The notes: generated from the letters alone by a model not told the origin. Numbered from the stretch's first letter, positions 38,010-50,800 are shown. The stretch: 64,000 bases of DNA from Monilinia fructicola (GCA_008692225.1 VICG01000012.1:2108001-2172000), one strand, 5' to 3'. Numbers and translations: made by a program.

Positions 38010-40392
38010 TCAAATAGCATTTGCACCGGTTGGTTTGAACCCCTTGATTGGCATAATCTTTCCTTTTCCACCTGCAATCTTTTGAGCTGCAAACTTCTCC
38101 CTGGCCAACTCAATAGCACTCTTTTGCCTCTCTCCACCAAATTCCTTATCACCACCTTTACCTTTCCCATGAGGTTTTCCAATACCATCTCCCAGAATCT
38201 CCTTTCCCGTGATGGCATTTGCATTCCCATCTTGACTCTTCAATACTGTTTGACTCGGGATGTTGACTTTCCCTTGTGTATCACCACTCTTAACCCTCTT
38301 GACCCAATCCGCTCTTCTCCTCTTGAATAAGTCCATGGACCAATTTTCTCCAAACAATCCTTCCGGTCCAACTATCTCTGAGCAAAGCTTCATAAGGCAT
38401 GAGAGTCATAGCAATGCGTTCACAAAGAGAAAAGAGAGAAGCCGAAGAAGTAGAGGTGGGAGTCGTGGGTTGTGTGAAGTAAAGAATCCAAGATATGAGT
38501 TCCGGCGGAAGATAATGAGAGTGTGATGATGGGTGGTTGAGTCGATGCAGTGGTTGACGTGGCAGGTGAAATCATAGAATTGATGAGTTTGCGACGGAAA
38601 AGAAGGTTCGAAGGTGTGTTAGGTGGCGATGGAAGAAGTGATGCTTGGATGATATGAGTTGTAGTTTGGTATAAGGAGAGTGCAAGGATGGTAGAAGTAG
38701 GAAGTGCCAACAACGCATTCTGAATCAGTTGAGCCGGTGGACCAGGAATTTTAAGCATTGCTTGAGCAAGTAAGGATCCGTGAAGTTGAGATGGCGTCGA
38801 TTTGGGATGAATGACAACTGGTGCTGGTGTCCCATCATCCGTAGCTCCCGGTGGTGCGGTAGCAGCTGTGAGGGTTTCGAGAGAAATATCGGCCATCTTT
38901 AACATCAACTGGTTCTTATCAGATCCATATGCAGCGGCGATGCTATTCGTGAGAGCCTCTGTGCTTGCACGTCGAACTTGGCAACGCTCCAATAAAACCT
39001 TGATGATATTCGTTCGATTCCTGGCCACCAAACCATCAATCTGGGGAGAGATTTCGGTTACCGCTTCCTCAAGATCCTCTTTGCTGAGACGATTCAACAC
39101 ACGAATCACAACATAAGATGCAATCTCATTTCGTGCCAATGCTGCGATGCGGTCCTTGAAAATTGCGCGGTAGATCTGTTTGAATAGCTTTCCGGGACTA
39201 TGTGTCATGATGGTCTCCAAGACTCTGGATCCAATCTGATCGTAGACAATACCATTCACGAAGATAGCAGATTGACTCCCTCCACCGCGATATCATCTGG
39301 TAAAAGTGTCGAGATCAAACGTCTTCTGCTCGGAATTGCCGCCCTTCTTCGAATTTGGATTCGTGAGTTCCAATTCGAGTAATAATTGCAGACAAGGATT
39401 TCCCGTCGGATGCCCGACCAAGACCTGAATGAAGGCTCGATCCATCGAAGCAATTGTATCCGAAATGATCTTCTCAATCGCCCACAAGAAAGATTCCGGC
39501 ACGGTACGCTTATTGAGAGTGAACTCTGTCGGGGCAGTATCCAATCCATTGATCCCAATCTTTTCCTTCTTCTTGCTTTGTAGTAATGATTTGGTCGAAG
39601 ATTTTTCCAAAGGTCGACCGGAGAGGATGATGAGTAAGACTCGAAGGGTATGAGATGCGAATCGATCGGTGAGGAGGGAAGATAATTGACCTTCGAGTTC
39701 ATCCAACGTAGCGAGAAACAAACTTTCCATGGATTCCGTGACCTCAGTTTCGCCTCCCTCATCCTTCTCTCCATCCTCTGCCGCTGCAAGCACGGCCTCT
39801 TCTTTCTTTTCTTCTTTCTTTTTCCTCTCCTGTGAGTTCGTCTGTAACGATCGAGGCAGATTGAATGAATAGGGTTTCACAACAATGACTGGCAAAACGA
39901 TGTGATACCAAATGAGGAAAATTTCCGGCAAACTGAGTGAACAATTTCTTCTTCTGCTGAGGAGTACTCAACAAGATCAATCTTTCCATCAACCTTGAAC
40001 ATGATTGACTGCAAGCAATCTTCAATTCCTTTCCCTTTGCTTCCCGATAAACATTTGCGAGAAAGAGGCTTCGCTCTTCGGAGGAAGGGAAATCATTTAA
40101 TTCGAGTAGTTCATCGGCCCTTCGAAAGTATTCTTGTTCTTCATCCTCCAGTAAACCATAATATGGACGATCTGCCACCTCAATGGCATTGGTACCTGTG
40201 CCGGGCGGAAAGCGAGAACGACTGGTCATTATCTGGGGCTGTGAAGGAAACGGCCTCGTCTTGGGATGATGATCTTCGCTTTTTCAAGTCTTGAATATCA
40301 GTATCATGAGCTTCTTCTCTCTCGGTGTTCTCTTCTCTCTTTCTCTTCAAAGTATCCCTCCTCCCTCTTGCATGTTTATTTTCCTTGGGCAT
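38010..40392 (-). CDS. NOP9: Nucleolar Pumilio-repeat protein NOP9, with about six frame breaks
   Basis: The reading runs through six single-step frame changes from the ATG at 40392 to the stop at 38010. It starts with a basic segment (MPKENKHARGRR), followed by PYYGLLEDEEQEYFRRADEL, a NOP9 hallmark. PUM-type helices come next: RFASHCCETLF, DRFASHTLRVLL, FIQVLVGHPTGNPCLQLLLE, LLPDD, NGIVYDQIGSRVLETIM, NEIASYVVIRVLNRL. The end has SMDLFKRRRADWVKRVK and KSAIELAREKFAAQKI. NOP9 is a nucleolar RNA-binding protein needed for early 18S rRNA processing and is essential in yeast. Breaks lie near plus 40203, 39819-39823 (A5 in sense), 39325, 39280-39282, 38465 and 38344-38347 (A4 in sense). Five need one base fewer and one needs one base more. 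No intron fits them. For an essential gene this argues for assembly error; a true pseudogene would need an intact copy elsewhere. Confidence 0.85.
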
Positions 40393-40919
40393 ATTGGAAT
40401 GAAGGATGATGAGGTGAATGAAGGCACGAAGGAAGGAATCGATGAATGGATGAGGAAGAGAGAGATCAAGAGAAAGAAAGGAGGGATTGAGAATGGATTG
40501 TAATTGTAATTGTAATTGCAGTTGTGATTGTGATTGTAATTAAAATTGAAAGATGGAGGAGGAATACTGTTTATTATACTTGTAGTCGATTTTTCTTTTT
40601 TATCAAGGGAGAGAGATTTTGATACTGATGTAAGAAATTGTGAAGATCAAAAGTTTTTGGCAATGGAGAATGCGGCGGCTAGCGGGTAAAATGGAGAAGG
40701 TGATTGGGTTTATGAGATAATAATAAGGAGGAGGTGGGAGGTGGCAGGCGGTAGGAGGAGGAGGGAGCGTCTAGTGCTTGATGGCGGGCGGTAGAGTAGA
40801 TGAGAGAGAGGGCGTCGAGGATTTCATCGAGATTCTTGATTGGCTGGAGTTTTGGATTCTTGGCAAAAGGAATTGAATGATTGGTTGATTGATTAGGTGG
40901 AGCTGGGTTGGTTGGTTGG
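40393..40919. promoter_or_regulatory. NOP9 upstream region
   Basis: Just before the NOP9 start there is a run of TTGTAATTG-type units (40500-40545), followed by G/A-rich sequence. The promoter must lie here, but no defined element is recognised. Confidence 0.4.
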
Positions 40920-41340
40920 TGGGTGGGTTGGTGATGATGATGATGATGGTTGATGGTTGATGGTTGATTGATGGTTAATGGTTGATGGTTGATGGTTGAT
41001 GGCTGATGATTGATGGCTGATTATTGTGAGGTTTGATTATTGTGAAGTTTGATAAGGGAATCAATAAATGAGTGATATTGGATAATTAGATAATGAGGTG
41101 GTGGGTTCTGGTAGATTATGTTATGTAGGAAGTATTGGATATCTAATAGATGGATTGATAGATGGATGATACAATGTAATATAATATTATATATTATACA
41201 ATACAAATATAATAACAATACAATAAAATACAATACAATACAATAAATACAATACAATACAATACCATACCATATCATACAATACAATACAATATATACA
41301 ACACAATACAACCTATAATATCATTCAATCCAATCCAATC
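40920..41340. repeat. GGTTGATG minisatellite and (ATACA)n microsatellite
   Basis: At 40905-41020 units of GGTTGATGGTTGAT repeat with point changes. At about 41190-41340 ATACA/ATACC pentamers repeat. The Tyr/Ile/Cys-rich frame on the minus strand (41021-41311) is a product of the latter. Confidence 0.85.
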
Positions 41341-41699
41341 CAAATACAAACAACGTGGCTCAGCTTCTTACTCTGTAACCTTATACTTTTCAAGAACTTA
41401 TAAGAATGGATTGTAAATTGTATCCTTCCATTATCCTCATCCTTAGCACAGCCTGTTGGTTTACCTTTCCCATGAATCAAGAGAAGGAACATACTTGGGA
41501 TGTAATAGACAACATCGACCATCACCCAAATCCAAGTCTGTCCAAAATACCCGTGGACCTGGGTCGACTGATTGACCGGTATGTGATATCCATGGATTGT
41601 AATCTAATGACTAATTCGCTAATATCAAATCAACTCAACCCGCCTTGGAAAATCAAGAAATCATTCATCTCCTCTGTCCACGGGTAGGGTTATACATAC
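41341..41699. other. Intergenic, no gene seen
   Basis: Short frames on both strands overlap each other. One on the plus strand (41406-41687, 93 codons) starts MDCKLYPSIILILSTACWFT, which looks like a secretion signal, but nothing else supports it. Confidence 0.4.
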
Positions 41700-42472
41700 T
41701 ACTAGGTAGGCAATAAGGCGGTGAGATCGAAATGCATCGAAATTCTCTTCATTCTTTTATTAATTACAGAGTAACATTACTCCTTTAGCCTTTTTATTTT
41801 TATTCTTATTCTTATTTTTATTTTTATGTTTATTTTTCATTTCGTTTCCTTATCTTTTCTTTTCTTCTTTTTCTTCTTATCCCTCTCCTTCTCTTCTTTC
41901 TCTTTCTCTTCTCTTTCTCTTTCTCTTTTTCTTTTCTTTCATAAATAATATTCTTAGTATTCTAATCCTGCTACTCTTCTCATCTACCTAGTAGTTACTA
42001 TCTAGAATCACACTGTATGTTATAATCTCAACCTACCTCTAGCTACTAATCCTCATCGTGTTCATTCCGATATTCTGCCGGTTGTTTTTCATCATCTTAC
42101 TAGATATTTTCATCATCTCACTAGGTATTTTCACTACTAGTATTATTTTCATTATTACTAATACTACTACTACTACTATTACTTGGTATTGTTTTTTGGA
42201 TCTATACTAGAGTTAAAATTTATAAAAATAATATATCCTTTATATTCTTTTTAATATATTATAAAACGTTAACTTTTAAAAATTTTAATATATTAAATAT
42301 ATTAAATATTTATTTTTTTAATTTGAAAATACTATAAAGTATTATTTATAATTTTCCTAATATTTGTTAATTTATTATAATTTTTTTAAATTAAATTCCG
42401 TTTTTAATAAGTTTTTTATCCTAGTATTAACTTATAATAACCCTAACCCTAATTACTACTATTACTACTATT

Positions 42473-42549
42473 ATTATAATTACTATAATTACTATAATTA
42501 CTATAATTACTATAATTACTATAATTACTATAATTACTAGAATTACTAT
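42473..42549. repeat. (TATAATTAC)n microsatellite, left of the foldback element
   Basis: Eight or so nine-base units. The same unit resumes at 43404-43440 on the far side of the foldback element, showing the element landed inside a pre-existing tract. Confidence 0.9.
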
Positions 42550-42550
42550 A

Positions 42551-43403
42551 AGTCGCCTACCCTACTTCTCGCCACCCCCCCCATTTGGCCAACATTTCAC
42601 ACCAAAAACGGCCATTTTAACGTACTTATAACTCTTACGAAAAATGAATATATATTCTTTAAATTTTAATTAGAAGCTTCTATATATAATTACTTAATAA
42701 ATTCTGAAAATCTTAAATTTTTGCGATTTTTTTATAAAAAGTTATAAAAGATTATAGAAAAATTAAAATTCTAATTTTCGATTTGTATGTAAATCCCATA
42801 CAAAATCAAAATCTTTAAAAAAAATTATATTTTATTTAATAAAAATAGCTAAAAATAATCTAAAAAAAATTTCAAAGAATCTTAAAGCTAACTTTAAATT
42901 GAATATATTATTTTAATAATATACTTATTATTTATAATAAATGTTTAATATAGATTCTTTAGATTTTAACGATAAAATTTTAGGTAAAACTTTTTTAATT
43001 TCAATTTACTCAATAGTTTCAAATTATTATATATATTTTAAATAGCTTATTTACTATATATTGATTAATAGATTCTATAAAAATTTATAGATTATTTTTA
43101 ATTATTTTTGTTTAGAAATTATAAATATTTTATTTCAAAGTTTCAATTTTGTATATGATTTCTATACAAATCCAAAACCGAAAATTTTGATTTTCTATAA
43201 TCTTTTATTACTTCTTTATAAAAAAATCGTAAAAATTTAAGATTTTCAGAATCTATTAATAATTATATATAGAAAGCTCTTAATTAAAATTTAAAAAATA
43301 TATATTTATTTTTTCGTAGAGTTATAAATACGTTAAAATGGCCGTTTTTGGTGTGAAAATGCTGGCCAAATGGGGGGGGTGGCGAGAAGTAGGGTAGGCG
43401 ACT
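42551..43403. mobile_element. 853-bp foldback / MITE-like element with TA target duplication
   Basis: The left end reads AGTCGCCTACCCTACTTCTC and the right end is its reverse complement, GAGAAGTAGGGTAGGCGACT. The first ~85 bases of each arm are almost identical. The match continues with scattered changes through the AT-rich interior almost to the middle, so the whole element can fold on itself with arms of roughly 400 bases. It is flanked by TA on both sides (42549-42550 and 43404-43405). There is no reading frame for a transposase. TA duplication and long terminal inverted repeats starting AGT fit a non-autonomous Tc1/mariner-pogo (Fot1-like) derivative; the superfamily is inference. Most arm mismatches look like C/T or G/A changes, which fits repeat-induced point mutation or deamination. 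Confidence 0.85.
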
Positions 43404-43564
43404 TAATTACTATAATTACTATAATTACTATAATTACTATAACTACTATAATTATTATAATTACTATTATTATAATTACTACTACTATTATTATAATTAC
43501 TATTATTATAATTACTACTACTATTATTATAATTACTATAACTATATAGGTACTTATTATTTAT

Positions 43565-43746
<182 letters not shown>

Positions 43747-43844
43747 ATTTATATAATCCCTTTTACTTATAATACTAGGTTTCTCCTATTAGATATCTAT
43801 AGATACTCGAGTATATAATATCTTACTTTATCTAAGTATTATTT

Positions 43845-44225
43845 AATTTTATTATTTATTATTCTATTATTCTATTATTCTATTATTCTATTATTCTTAT
43901 TATTTTTATTATTCTATTATTCTATTATTCTATTATTCTATTATTTTTATTATTTTATTATTTTATTATTTTATTATTTTATTATTTTATTATTTTATTA
44001 TTTTATTATTTTATTATTTTATTATTTTATTATTTTATTATTTTTATTATTTTATTTTTTATTATTTTTTATTATTTTATTATTTTATTATTTTATTATT
44101 TTATTCTTTTATTCTTTTATTCTTTTATTCTTTTATTCTTTTATTCTTTTATTCTTTTATTCTTTTATTCTTTTATTCTTTTATTCTTTTATTTTTTATT
44201 TTTTATTATTTTATTATTTTATTAC
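43845..44225. repeat. (TTATT)n then (TTATTCTT)-type microsatellites
   Basis: Three phases follow one another: TATTC pentamers, TTTTA pentamers, then TTTTATTC units, ending in TTATT. Total about 380 bases. Confidence 0.95.
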
Positions 44226-45050
44226 ATTCTTTAATTATTTAATTATTTACTCATCTACTCGTTTATTTATTTATTTATCTATTTAATTATTTCTATTATT
44301 ATTGATACTTTTATTTAATAAATATATTATTATTATTACTTTTATATTTTTTATCATTTATATTACTATCCTATAAGCTTACTCTTATCCTCCTATATAA
44401 ATAATGAAAATGATGAAATTTATACGCGTTATGAGAAGATTTCTATTTCTATTTCTATCTCTATAGAGTACTTCCATTTCTCTTAGAACTATTATCACCA
44501 GGTACCTTGATACTTACTAGGGAGTGAAGTGTAAGTGAGCAATAATGCCAATGATACTTGCTTGGTATATAAGAATCCTTTTCTCGTGATGAAGAATACC
44601 ATATAGTACGTAAAATCTCTTATTTATCCTTTGTGTTGATTTAAGTAACTTTTAATCCCGAAAGGTTCTTTATGGATTAGGATAATCGATCTCGTGATTC
44701 CCAGGGAGGTATAATAAGATGGAAAGATATATGAGACTAGGTCGATTTGGGCTTTTACATTTGTGTATTATATAGTATATATTAGATATTATATATTATA
44801 TACATAGATTCAGATACCTAGTATACACAGATATATACAGATATATATATATACATAGATATAGAACCATATATATACAGGACTATATATATACAGATAT
44901 AGAACTATACATATACAGAACTATATATATATAGAACTATATAGATATGGATATATAACTTTATCACTTTGTAACTTTGCAACCTTGTATATCATATAAA
45001 TACTCAAATACTTACTCTTGTTTGCTCATTAATTAATCTTATATAAATAT

Positions 45051-45253
45051 ATTTATTTCCTTTCAATCTGTCTCTTTCCCTTTCTTCCTCTCGCTCTCCA
45101 TCTCTCCATCTCTCCCTCTCTCCCTCTCTCTATCGTCCATTGTATCATCACATCACATCACATCACATCCCATCCATCCATACATACATACATACATCCT
45201 CTGTACACACACATCCCCCTTCATCACGCCTTTCTTCAAAATGTCTTTAAATC
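45051..45253. promoter_or_regulatory. Upstream region of the decarboxylase gene
   Basis: Pyrimidine-rich sequence (CTCTCC/TTTCCC runs at 45070-45135), then CACAT and CATA repeats. Pyrimidine-rich leaders are common before fungal start codons, but no defined element is named. Confidence 0.4.
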
Positions 45254-47157
45254 ATGCCAAAACAAACTCATCATCAAGGCAAGGATATCAATGTTTCAGA
45301 TAATCAAAACGGCCAAACCCCATTGAACCGTGCTGACGAAGTAGAAGATGTGAGATAAAAAAAAAGAAAAACGTTCATGCATTCATTCTCGTTCATTTCA
45401 CCCATTCATTACCCTTCAATCTTACAACTGTATATCAAAAATCAACTCGGTCAATGCCCCAATGTCGTCTCATCTCATCTCATCTCATCTCATTTCATGC
45501 CATAGCCACCATCAAACTAAACCATTTTGTACACATCATCTAACATTGCCTTTCCTAGTTACTCAATGCCGTTCAATCCTCATCATCCCATTCATCAGAT
45601 CAGCAGATGAAGATGCCAGCATCAACACACCGGTCATGGAAAGGTGATCCCTGGTGAAGGACCCAGAACAACACTCCTCGAGCACCATGATCCCGAGAAA
45701 TTAGTCCAACTTCTAGACTTCAATCTCCCTAACCATGGAAAAGGGAAAGATGGTTTATTGTCAACTGTTGAGCAAGTGCTCAAGTATAGTGTCAATACAT
45801 GGGACCAAGGATTTCTGGATAAACTCTATGCAAGCACCAACGCAGTACGCATCCACAATTGAAGCGGTGAACCATCGTATATATACAAGGACGCATCAGC
45901 TAAAAACGAGACCTAGGTTGGAGTCATCTCCGAGTTGATCTTGGCCGTCTTGAATACCAACGTAAGATTAATTCTCACCGAAGACGCAACGTCATTCATA
46001 TCAGCCCTATACTAATTCCCGCCCGTCAACAGCTTCACGTCTACCACGTGTCGCCCGCCTTGACCGTCATCGAGAAAACCACGGCCAGAGCCTTTGCCAA
46101 CCTCTACGGCTTCGATGGACCGCACGCCGGGGGCATCTCAACCCAAGGGGGTTCAGCCTCCAACACAACCTCCATCATCATCGCTCGAAACAATCTCTTC
46201 CCGAGACGAGGGAAACCGGCAATGCATCGCATGAATTCGTGCTCTTTACCTCCGCCCATGGGCACTACTCCCTGGAGAAAGCCGCGCAAATGTGTGGACT
46301 CGGAACCAACAACGTGATCTCCGTCCCCGTCGACGCCCAGGGCCGCATGATCCCCGCCGAGCTCAACGCGCTCATCCTCAAAGCCAAGTCGGAAAAGAAA
46401 ACCCCCTTCTACGTCAACGCCACGGCGGGAACCACCGTCCTCGGCTCCTATGACCCCTTCACCGAAATCTCCCAAATCTGCAAATCGCACAACCTCTGGC
46501 TCCACATCGACGCCTCGTGGGGCGGCCCCGCCATCTTCTCCCCCACCCACAAGGTCAAGCTCACCGGCTCACATCTCGCCGACTCGCTCGCCGTGAACCC
46601 CCACAAGATGTTGAACGCCCCCCTCACCTGCTCCTTCCTCCTCGGCCCCGACCTCACCAAATTCCACCGCGCCAACACCCTCCCGCAGACTATACCTCTT
46701 CCACGCCGTGGCCGAGAACGCCGAAGTCTGGGACCTCGCAGACCTCACCCTCCAGTGCGGCCGTCGAGGCGACTCCCTCAAACTCGCTCTCGCCTGGATC
46801 TACTACGGCACCGCCGGCTTCACCGCCCAAATCGACCACGCCTTCTCCATCGCCTCCCGCTTCGCCCAACACGTCTCCACCCACCCCGACCTCGTCCTCG
46901 TCTCCTCCAACCCACCCCCCTGTCTCCAGGTCTGCTTCTACTACGCTCCCGACGGCCAGCTGCCCGACAAGGAAACAAACACCCGGCTGACGCAGGAAAT
47001 CACGCACAGACTGCTGACCCGCGGTTTCATGGTCGATTACGCGAGTGGGGAGCAGGGCAAGTTTTTCAGAGTCGTGGTGAACGTGCAGACGCGCTGGGAG
47101 ACGGTCGAAGGCTTGATCAAGGCTATTGGGGAGATTGGAAAGGATGTCGTGGTTTAG
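45254..47157 (+). CDS. Group II PLP decarboxylase, glutamate-decarboxylase-like, with about three frame breaks
   Basis: The first exon probably starts at the ATG at 45254 (MPKQTHHQGKD) with a GTGAGA donor near 45350; the acceptor near 45595-45607 is unresolved. Later introns are clear: 45845-45916 (GTACGC..CCTAG) and 45962-46032 (GTAAGA..AACAG). Family motifs in order: PGEGPRTTLLEHHDPEKL, VISELILAVLNT, VYHVSPALTVIEK, ISTQGGSASNTTSI, FVLFTSAHGHYS (PLP-stacking His), YVNATAGTTVLGSYDP, LWLHIDASWGG, and the Schiff-base lysine in NPHKMLNAP (codon 46605-46607). This is the glutamate/cysteine-sulfinate/aromatic amino acid decarboxylase family, cytosolic, releasing CO2 from the amino acid. Substrate cannot be set; the glutamate/cysteine-sulfinate branch looks closest. 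Frame breaks lie near 45641 (one base short), 46201 (one C short in a CCC run) and 46690-46697. GC is much higher here than in the flanking AT block. Confidence 0.8.
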
Positions 47158-47574
47158 CTTGATGGGTTCCCATGAGGTGATGGATCACGTATCAGATGGA
47201 AGCATATCTGCAGAGAGATTATAGACTATATAGACTATATATAATAGAAAATGTCGATACTTTGAAAAGAAAAAGATAGACAAATAGATGAATAGATGAA
47301 TAGATGAACGGTATATATATACATGGTCCATATAAGATCCACGTCTAAAGATTAGGATGAGGGTAAAAGTGAGAATGAGAATTGCAAAAAGAAACAAAAG
47401 CAGAGAAAAAGAGATGGTAAAATCTATTGCTTCTTTCCTTTCCTTCCTTCCTTCCTTCACTCACTCATTCACTCACTCACTCATTCACTAACTCATTCAC
47501 TCATCTCACATCCAAGCCTTCACAAAAATGGAGATGGCATCTATAATTACACGGGATACTTTCGTCTTGAAACA
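47158..47574. other. Short intergenic region between convergent genes
   Basis: Holds the 3' ends of the decarboxylase and IF2 transcripts. It includes a TCCTTCC run and a CACTCACTCATT-type run (47440-47505). No terminator motif can be named. Confidence 0.5.
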
Positions 47575-47784
47575 TCACAAATACCTCTTCTCGTGCAACT
47601 CCTCATACGCTTGAATCTGATCACCAACCTGAAAGTCGGTCCAGCCTACGAATCCCATGCCACACTCCCCGCCCTTCTTCATCTCCTGCACATTCCTTCT
47701 TGACGTTCTTGAGGGATTCGAGTTTGCCTATTTCATGGCGCGAGTATTAGTATTGCGCAGATTTCATGATGATTGTTGTGATGG

Positions 47785-47815
<31 letters not shown>

Positions 47816-50800
47816 GGGGGGGCAAGTGAGGACATACCGTCAAAGACTTTCTTGCCGTCTCTCAAGACCCTGTATCTAGCATCCTTGGCGACGGTGCCGT
47901 TGCGGACCTTGCAACCGGCGACGCTTCGGTACTTTCGGCCCTTGATGTTGATTTCGAAGATTTGGGCTATGATGGCTTCGCCGAGAACTCGTTGGGTGAT
48001 GAGCGGGGGGAGGAATTTGGACATTTCGGCTCGCACGTCATCCATGAGTCGGTAGATGATGTTGTGATCGAGGATCTTGACCTTGTTCTGAGCTGCAAAT
48101 TGGGAAATGCTGGGCTCGACGTCCGTGTTGAAGTTGATGACGTAACCTTTTGCGGTAGCTGCATGTTCAATATCAGATTCGCTGAGTCGACCAACGCCAG
48201 ATCGAAGGACAATGGCTTCGACTTCTTTGGTTCCAGTAGAGTTCAATTGATCTATGACTGCCTCCACAGATCCGCTGACATCACCCTTAACAACGAAGTA
48301 AAACGGGTTTGGGGCCGCTTGCTTCTTTGTCAGGTTTCGCAGTATCAGTTTCATCACCCTCTTCACCCGCCTCTTTCTCAGCCTTTTCACGTTCGCGTTT
48401 GTCGTGTTCCACCTTGCGGCTCTCATTGATCGCTTCCATGTCTTGGGCCAATTTATCTCGTTCCTCCTTTTCAAGTCGGAATTCAATGACACTTTTGGCT
48501 TTTGCTTCATCGGGAGCTTGAAGAACTTCATCTCCCGCAGTGGGTTGGTCTCTCCATCCATCGATTTCAACCGGAGTTCCAGGCCCAGCTTCGTCGATTT
48601 CAACACCGGCTTCATTTTCTTAAACATCTAATTCTTGCCCAACTTTTACCGGCGACGACAAAATCTCCCGGTCGCATCGTACCTCTTCTGACCAAGATGG
48701 TAGCAACCTTACCCATAGGTTTTGATACTTGCTTCAATGACATAACCTTCGGCTTGGCCATCTCTCTCGGCACGCATATCAAGGATTTCGGATAAAGTGA
48801 CGGCGGCTTCTTCCAAATCGTCCATTCCTTGACCAGTCCTACCACTAACACATACAACTTGAGTGTCGCCACCGAAATCTTCAATCTCAACACCATGACG
48901 TGCAAGATCTTGTTTTGACGCGCTCAATATCTATCTCAGGCCGATCAATTTTATTGATTGCGACAATCATTGGTACCTTAGCTGCCTTGGCATGATTGAT
49001 AGCTTCGATGGTCTGTGGTTTAACACTATCATCTGCAGCAACAACCAAAATGACAATATCTGTAACATTAGCACCTCTTTGACGCATGCTCAAAAAGGCC
49101 TCATGACCAGGAGTGTCGAGGAAGGTAATGGTCTTTCCTGAAGGCATAGGTACAGAAAATGCTCCGATGTGTTGAGTAATTCCACCATGCTCTGATGCTG
49201 CCACGGAAGACTTTCGAAGATAATCGAGAATTGTAGTTTTACCATGATCAACGTGGCCCATGATTGTAATAACCGGCGCTCTTTGTGGCAGTATTGAGGG
49301 ATCTTCCGGTGGAGGTCTGGCCTTCAAGTCTTCAGATTCACCTCGTTCTATGATGGCCTCATAATTGTATTCCATGGCAATTAGTCCAGCATTTTCCGCA
49401 TTCAAAATGTGATCATGATTTACATTTTCAAACCCTAGTTCCTCCATCTTCTCAAGGAAAGCTTCGAGCTTGACCTTGAGAGCGACAGCTAAGTTAGAAA
49501 CACTGATGAATTCGGGTAGGATCATTGGGGTTGGCGCTGCTGCCTTCTTTGCTGCCTTTTCACGTTTTCGTTGCCGTTTCAGCTCTTCTCGTTCAGCAAT
49601 CAGTTCTCTCGCTTCATCGTCTTGATCCATTGCAATCTCCCGACTTCTCTTTGCCTTTTTCTTGAGCACTTTCCCGTGTGCATTCTTGGGCAATGCATGA
49701 TCTCTGTAATTTGGATCATTCTTAGCGGGACTGTCATCACTTCCAAAACGTCCGGATAACCTTCGATGTCGAATCGCCAATTCCCTTGGGGATGAAAATT
49801 CATTCATAACTTTTTCACGAACATGTGAAGTTTCTTCAGGTTCCGTGGCCAGTGGATGGTATGATACTAGCTCTTCAACTGGTTTTTCAACTGGTTTTTC
49901 AACCGCGTTTTCGACCGAGTTTCCAACTACCTTGTCTTTTGCTGGCTCGACCAATGGACTTGGAGCTTCAAGACCAGGGATCTTGAATCCACTTCCACCA
50001 ACCTTACCAAAGCCTGCGCCAAATGAAGATCGGAAAGAGCCAAAAGATCCCAAAGGTCTCACCGTACTATTAGCAAATGACGCCGGATCAGCAGGACGCC
50101 CTGGTGCCGCATTTGCGCTAGAGTTTGAATTGAATAAACATTTAGTGCCAGAACTACTGTTACTTGAATGTAGGTATTTGATCGTGGGAGCGCCTTCAAA
50201 GGCTGAAGTTGCATTATTGCCCCCATCATAATTGTTAGGCCTGCTCCACATATCTGCTCGCGGGACTTCTTTAAAACTGCCTCTCTCAGAGGGAATTACT
50301 TTTCTTAGTGGTGTATAAGTCCCCGAACTAGCTTCTTTTTCCCTTTTAGCTTGACCTTCAGCAATAGGATCTTGTGGTGGTGCTGGCTTTGTCCGGTTCT
50401 CTTCAGCCTTCTTTCTCAATTGTGCCCATTGTAATTCATCTTTAGATAATTCACCAGTAGTTTCTGATGCAGTAGTAGTTTCTGATGCAGTAGTAGTTTC
50501 CGATGCAGTAGTAGTTTCCGCAGAGTCATCGATTATTTGACTAGAAGTTTGACTATGGATTCGAGGTTCGCCTTTTTCAAAGAAACGCAAAGGAGCATCG
50601 GGTTGAGCGCGCTGCTTGTTCATCGCATGTATATCCATTGTCTGTTTCCTCAAAGCTGCTATTCTAGCTATCTCCAATCTCTCATCCTGCGAATACGGTA
50701 TTGGCTTACTGCCTCTCGTAAACTGTGGTCCTGGTCCCGAAGGTATTTCAACTTTTCGCTGTTGCTGTATGCGTTGCTCTTCTTCCGGAGATAATTTTGA

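Noticed and set aside
41021..41311. Minus frame with Tyr/Ile/Cys repeats
   Set aside because: Direct product of ATACA pentamers.
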